NCBI GenBank assembly: GCA_017614625.1
Contig: JAGABK010000005.1
Location: forward strand, 1-9,939
Direction: 5' to 3'
Length of the DNA stretch: 9,939 bases
DNA from: Spirochaetales bacterium
GTDB lineage: Bacteria > Spirochaetota > Spirochaetia > Sphaerochaetales > Sphaerochaetaceae
Shown: positions 6,855 through 9,939 of the stretch, one piece after another
How positions within the stretch are numbered: position 1 is the first letter of the stretch
Layout: every line of letters starts with the position of its first letter
Translations under genes and position numbers: made by a program
Notes under the pieces: model-generated
Databases searched by the model: none
Told to the model about the DNA's origin: nothing
Seen by the model: only the letters and a program-made list of their open reading frames with translations

Positions 6855-6892
6855 TTGCCATTCTGCAACAAAAGGGCGGAAAAGGAGACGGA

Positions 6893-7873
6893 ATGAAGGG
6901 AGAACGCGTTGCACAGCTCGAGCTGATACTCAGGAGCCACCCCGAGGGGCTGAGGAAATCCGACATAGCCAGAAGGATCGGAGTACACCGGAGCACGGTG
7001 GGCAGGTACATCGAGGAGCTCAAGCAGTACAGCAACATCTACGAGGAGAACAACCTGGTGAAGATCGTCCCGGGCAAGGACGAGGAGCCCCTGGCCCTGA
7101 GCGTCTACGAGAGCCTTGCGCTGAACATGGGCGCCGAGCTTCTTCTGAAGAACTCCGAGTTCCGCACCCCGCACCTGGCCTCCGGCCTGCGCAAGATAGC
7201 CATGGGCATGAAGAGCTACGCCCCGAAGGTCAGCGGCAACATCACCGCAATCGCCGACAGGATCGAGAAGGAGGTCTCCCGCACAAGCGCCAGGAACAAC
7301 GAGATGCTCGAGGCCCTGATCGACGCCTGGGTCTCCGGCCGCATCGTGCGCATAGTCCACACCAGGGCGGACAGGGACAATCCGGAGAGCACCGTGGACG
7401 AGGAGACCGAGCTCGCCCCCTACTTCATAGGCTTCGTGGACACCGACAGCGGACGCAACCCCGTCACGGTCACCGGCCGCCTGCGCCACACGGCGGAGAT
7501 AGTCACGATCGACATCACCCGCATCAGGAGCGTCATGATCCTCAACGAGACCTACACCATCCCCGACAACCTCAAGGCCTTCAGGCGCATGGAGAACCCC
7601 GCCTCGCCCGAGTTCGTCGTGGACACGATCCCGCTGGTGCTTCTGGTGAAGCAGAAAAGCGCGCTGAACTCCTTCGACACCCTCTCCCACGGGAAGATCG
7701 AGACTGAGAAGATGCCTGACGGCTCGCTGATATGCCGGTTCGTCGCCGAGAACTCCATCGAGCTGATCCTCAGGATCATCCAGAGCGGAGATTCGGTGGA
7801 GATCCTCAAGCCGGAGAAATTCAGGGCAAAGTTCAAGGATTATCTCGAGAAGATTCTGAATCTGTACAAATGA
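6893..7873 (+). CDS. HTH-WYL-type transcriptional regulator
   Basis: The 326-residue protein has three parts. The N-terminal winged helix-turn-helix (about 5-58) contains KSDIARRIGVHRSTVGRYI (22-40), a good recognition-helix pattern. The middle (about 137-225) aligns with the WYL domain, which in other proteins senses a ligand or nucleic acid: AWVSGRIVRIVHTR, ELAPYF, and the closing ITRIRSVMI. The C-terminal part (about 240-326) fits the WCX extension, with SGDSVEILKPEKFRAKF. The Trp-Tyr-Leu tripeptide itself is not present. WYL regulators usually bind DNA as dimers and often control their own or neighbouring genes, including DNA-damage and phage-defence loci; the target here is unknown. The ATG has GGAG 5 nt upstream. 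The gene is divergent from slyX and convergent with the DUF218 gene, 17 bp away. Its third codon positions are strongly GC-rich, in line with its neighbours. Confidence 0.85.
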   Translation: MKGERVAQLELILRSHPEGLRKSDIARRIGVHRSTVGRYIEELKQYSNIYEENNLVKIVPGKDEEPLALSVYESLALNMGAELLLKNSEFRTPHLASGLRKIAMGMKSYAPKVSGNITAIADRIEKEVSRTSARNNEMLEALIDAWVSGRIVRIVHTRADRDNPESTVDEETELAPYFIGFVDTDSGRNPVTVTGRLRHTAEIVTIDITRIRSVMILNETYTIPDNLKAFRRMENPASPEFVVDTIPLVLLVKQKSALNSFDTLSHGKIETEKMPDGSLICRFVAENSIELILRIIQSGDSVEILKPEKFRAKFKDYLEKILNLYK

Positions 7874-7883
7874 TTTCCGGGTG

Positions 7884-7925
7884 AAAAGCCTCAAGCGCGA
7901 CCTTCGCAGAAGAAGGTCAGCTTGA
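7884..7925 (-). terminator. Intrinsic terminator of the DUF218/YdcF-like gene, overlapping its stop codon
   Basis: Two nested perfect stems are present: TCAAGC (7891-7896) with GCTTGA (7920-7925), and GACCTTC (7899-7905) with GAAGGTC (7912-7918), with a 6-nt loop. On the minus strand the stem is followed by GGC and then TTTT (7884-7887). The last codons and the TGA of the gene are inside the stem. There is no T-run on the plus-strand side, so it should not act as an efficient intrinsic terminator for the convergent WYL gene. Confidence 0.7.
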
Positions 7926-8316
7926 TGCCGCCCTCGTCCCCGACCTCCGAGGAGAAAAGCTTCACGGGGTTCAGCCAGCCGCGGGCCATGTGTTCCGGCG
8001 AGGTGACCACGACAAGCTCGTCGATCCCCTTCTCCCTTGCAAGCGCGACGGTGTACCTGGCGTTCTGCAGCGTCGAGACGGAATTCTCCTCCGGAATCAT
8101 CTTCTGCGGGTCCACGCCTGCACGGAAAAGATAGTCCTTCATCCCCTCCGCCTCCGTGATTCCGGCCGCGGGATTGGCCAGGCCTCCCGAGAGGATGACG
8201 CAGTCCGGCCTGAACAGGTCGATGGCCCTGAGCGCGGACTCAAGCCGTCTTACGGCGGTCTCCGAGAGGTTCCCGTCGTCCTTCATCCTGTTTCCCAATA
8301 CAACCACTGCGCGCAT
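7891..8316 (-). CDS. DUF218 / YdcF-like protein
   Basis: The 141-residue protein fits the DUF218 (YdcF/SanA/ElyC) family in its soluble, short form. It begins directly with the VVLGNRMKDDG strand-loop (4-14), then SETAVRRLESAL (18-29), VILSGG (40-45), the TEAEGM segment (54-59) and ENSVSTLQNA (77-86), followed by VVVTSPEHMARG. These are the conserved loops lining the pocket in the family; the E. coli YdcF structure has a Rossmann-like fold and was reported to bind S-adenosylmethionine, while SanA and ElyC relate to envelope function. There is no signal peptide or membrane segment here. The ATG has GGGAGGG about 5 nt upstream. It is a single-gene unit with its own promoter and terminator; the function is unknown. 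Confidence 0.85.
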   Translation of the reverse strand: MRAVVVLGNRMKDDGNLSETAVRRLESALRAIDLFRPDCVILSGGLANPAAGITEAEGMKDYLFRAGVDPQKMIPEENSVSTLQNARYTVALAREKGIDELVVVTSPEHMARGWLNPVKLFSSEVGDEGGIKLTFFCEGRA

Positions 8317-8335
8317 GACGCCCTCCCAGGCGGCA

Positions 8336-8365
8336 ATTCTAACGGAAACAAAGGCGCGGAATCAA
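8336..8365 (-). promoter_or_regulatory. Candidate promoter of the DUF218/YdcF-like gene
   Basis: On the minus strand TTGATT (8360-8365, 4/6) is 18 bp from TAGAAT (8336-8341, 5/6). The start would be near 8329, giving a leader of about 13 nt that consists of little more than the Shine-Dalgarno. It points away from the nifJ promoter, with about 32 bp between the two -35 boxes. Confidence 0.45.
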
Positions 8366-8381
8366 GTTGCGGAGGCCCATA

Positions 8382-8415
8382 TAAGCCTTATGCTTACTTG
8401 TAAATAAAAATATTT
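8382..8415. promoter_or_regulatory. Two AT-rich palindromes at the nifJ promoter, possible operators
   Basis: TAAGC (8382-8386) and GCTTA (8392-8396) are perfect inverted arms with a 5-nt spacer, just upstream of the nifJ -35. AAATA (8402-8406) and TATTT (8411-8415) are a second inverted pair lying in the -35/-10 spacer. Their position fits an activator or repressor site, for example a redox-responsive one, but neither matches a consensus I can name with confidence. Confidence 0.35.
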
Positions 8416-8426
8416 CAGTCTATGAT
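8398..8426 (+). promoter_or_regulatory. Sigma70-type promoter of nifJ
   Basis: TTGTAA (8398-8403, 4/6) and TATGAT (8421-8426, 5/6) are exactly 17 bp apart, with an A/T-rich spacer. The start would be near 8433, leaving a leader of about 108 nt. It is the only good plus-strand promoter in the 224-bp gap before nifJ. Confidence 0.65.
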
Positions 8427-8445
8427 GTACAATGGCGGTTCGGGC

Positions 8446-8487
8446 GGCAGTCCGGGCTGTCCGTGTGTGAACCACACGCCACTTTTT
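8446..8487 (+). promoter_or_regulatory. Adjacent hairpins and T-run in the nifJ leader, possible attenuator
   Basis: GGCAG (8446-8450) can pair with CTGTC (8457-8461, one G-U). Directly next to it, CGTGTG (8462-8467) pairs perfectly with CACACG (8473-8478) around a 5-nt loop, followed 4 nt later by TTTTT (8483-8487). A further small stem, CCGC/GCGG (8504-8507 with 8513-8516), sits closer to the RBS. The stem plus T-run resembles a weak terminator inside the leader; stabilising the mRNA or binding a protein are alternatives. It matches no riboswitch class I recognise. Confidence 0.35.
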
Positions 8488-8540
8488 CAAACAATTCTAC
8501 TTGCCGCGACAAGCGGTTATCTAGATCAAGGAGGCTCTTC

Positions 8541-9939
<1,399 letters not shown>

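Larger units (their letters stand above)
6800..6872. promoter_or_regulatory. Three copies of TTTGTTGC flanking the divergent promoters, candidate operators
   Basis: TTTGTTGC occurs at 6800-6807 and 6810-6817 as direct copies exactly 10 bp apart, one helical turn, and as the inverted copy GCAACAAA at 6865-6872. The outer pair is 9 bp long when extended (TTTGTTGCA at 6800-6808, TGCAACAAA at 6864-6872), and its centre falls at about 6836, next to the shared -10 core. This is the arrangement expected for binding sites of a regulator acting on both promoters; the adjacent WYL protein is the obvious candidate, by inference. Confidence 0.5.

Noticed and set aside
6851..7894. A minus-strand open frame of 347 codons opposite the WYL regulator
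   Set aside because: It is an antisense shadow: composition is skewed, there is no family resemblance, and the plus frame has an RBS and recognisable domains.
6893..8316. A phage-defence island centred on the WYL regulator
   Set aside because: WYL regulators do accompany some defence systems, but no nuclease, methylase, cyclase or effector gene is present nearby. The neighbours are housekeeping or single small genes.
8433..8540. A known metabolite riboswitch (for example thiamine pyrophosphate) ahead of nifJ
   Set aside because: The conserved sequence elements of that class are not visible, and the leader is short. Only simple hairpins can be supported.

Overview
The window looks like chromosomal DNA of an anaerobic, Gram-negative-type bacterium with a fairly GC-rich genome. 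The anaerobe reading rests on a single-chain pyruvate:ferredoxin oxidoreductase. The bacterial reading rests on sigma70-like promoters, clear Shine-Dalgarno sites, and the presence of RecG, DnaE, SlyX and YggT. A host-associated spirochaete (Treponema/Sphaerochaeta-like) is my best guess from the general look of the RecG and DnaE N-termini and the Rpn-like tail at the left edge, but this is weak and no search was possible.

Layout, left to right. Positions 1-161 (minus) hold the start of a small ORF that resembles the C-terminal tail of Rpn/PD-(D/E)XK 'transposase' proteins and runs off the edge. Positions 162-319 have no gene but hold a promoter candidate, an 8-bp perfect hairpin and a 9-bp tandem repeat. 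Positions 320-6781 (minus) form a tightly packed genome-maintenance block, transcribed slyX, dnaE, yggT, recG. Positions 6782-6892 are a compact divergent control region in which the slyX promoter and the promoter of the next gene share one palindromic -10 core, flanked by three copies of an 8-bp motif. Positions 6893-7873 (plus) encode an HTH-WYL-type regulator. Positions 7891-8316 (minus) encode a convergent small DUF218/YdcF-like protein with its own terminator overlapping its stop codon. Positions 8317-8540 are a second divergent control region with palindromes, a good promoter and a structured leader. From 8541 to the right edge (plus) lies the first 466 codons of nifJ (pyruvate:ferredoxin oxidoreductase).

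How the parts fit together: dnaE (replicative polymerase) and recG (fork remodelling helicase) are core replication/repair genes, linked by the small membrane protein gene yggT with gaps of 1 and 10 nt, so translational coupling is likely. slyX sits just upstream, separated from dnaE by a hairpin and a possible dnaE promoter. The WYL regulator is transcribed divergently from slyX and could control both sides through the repeated motif; that is inference. The nifJ gene is a separate, probably highly expressed, central-metabolism unit.

I see no convincing new multi-gene system. The most unusual signals are regulatory: the shared-core divergent promoter with its flanking motif copies, the nifJ leader, and the free-standing Rpn-tail-like ORF.
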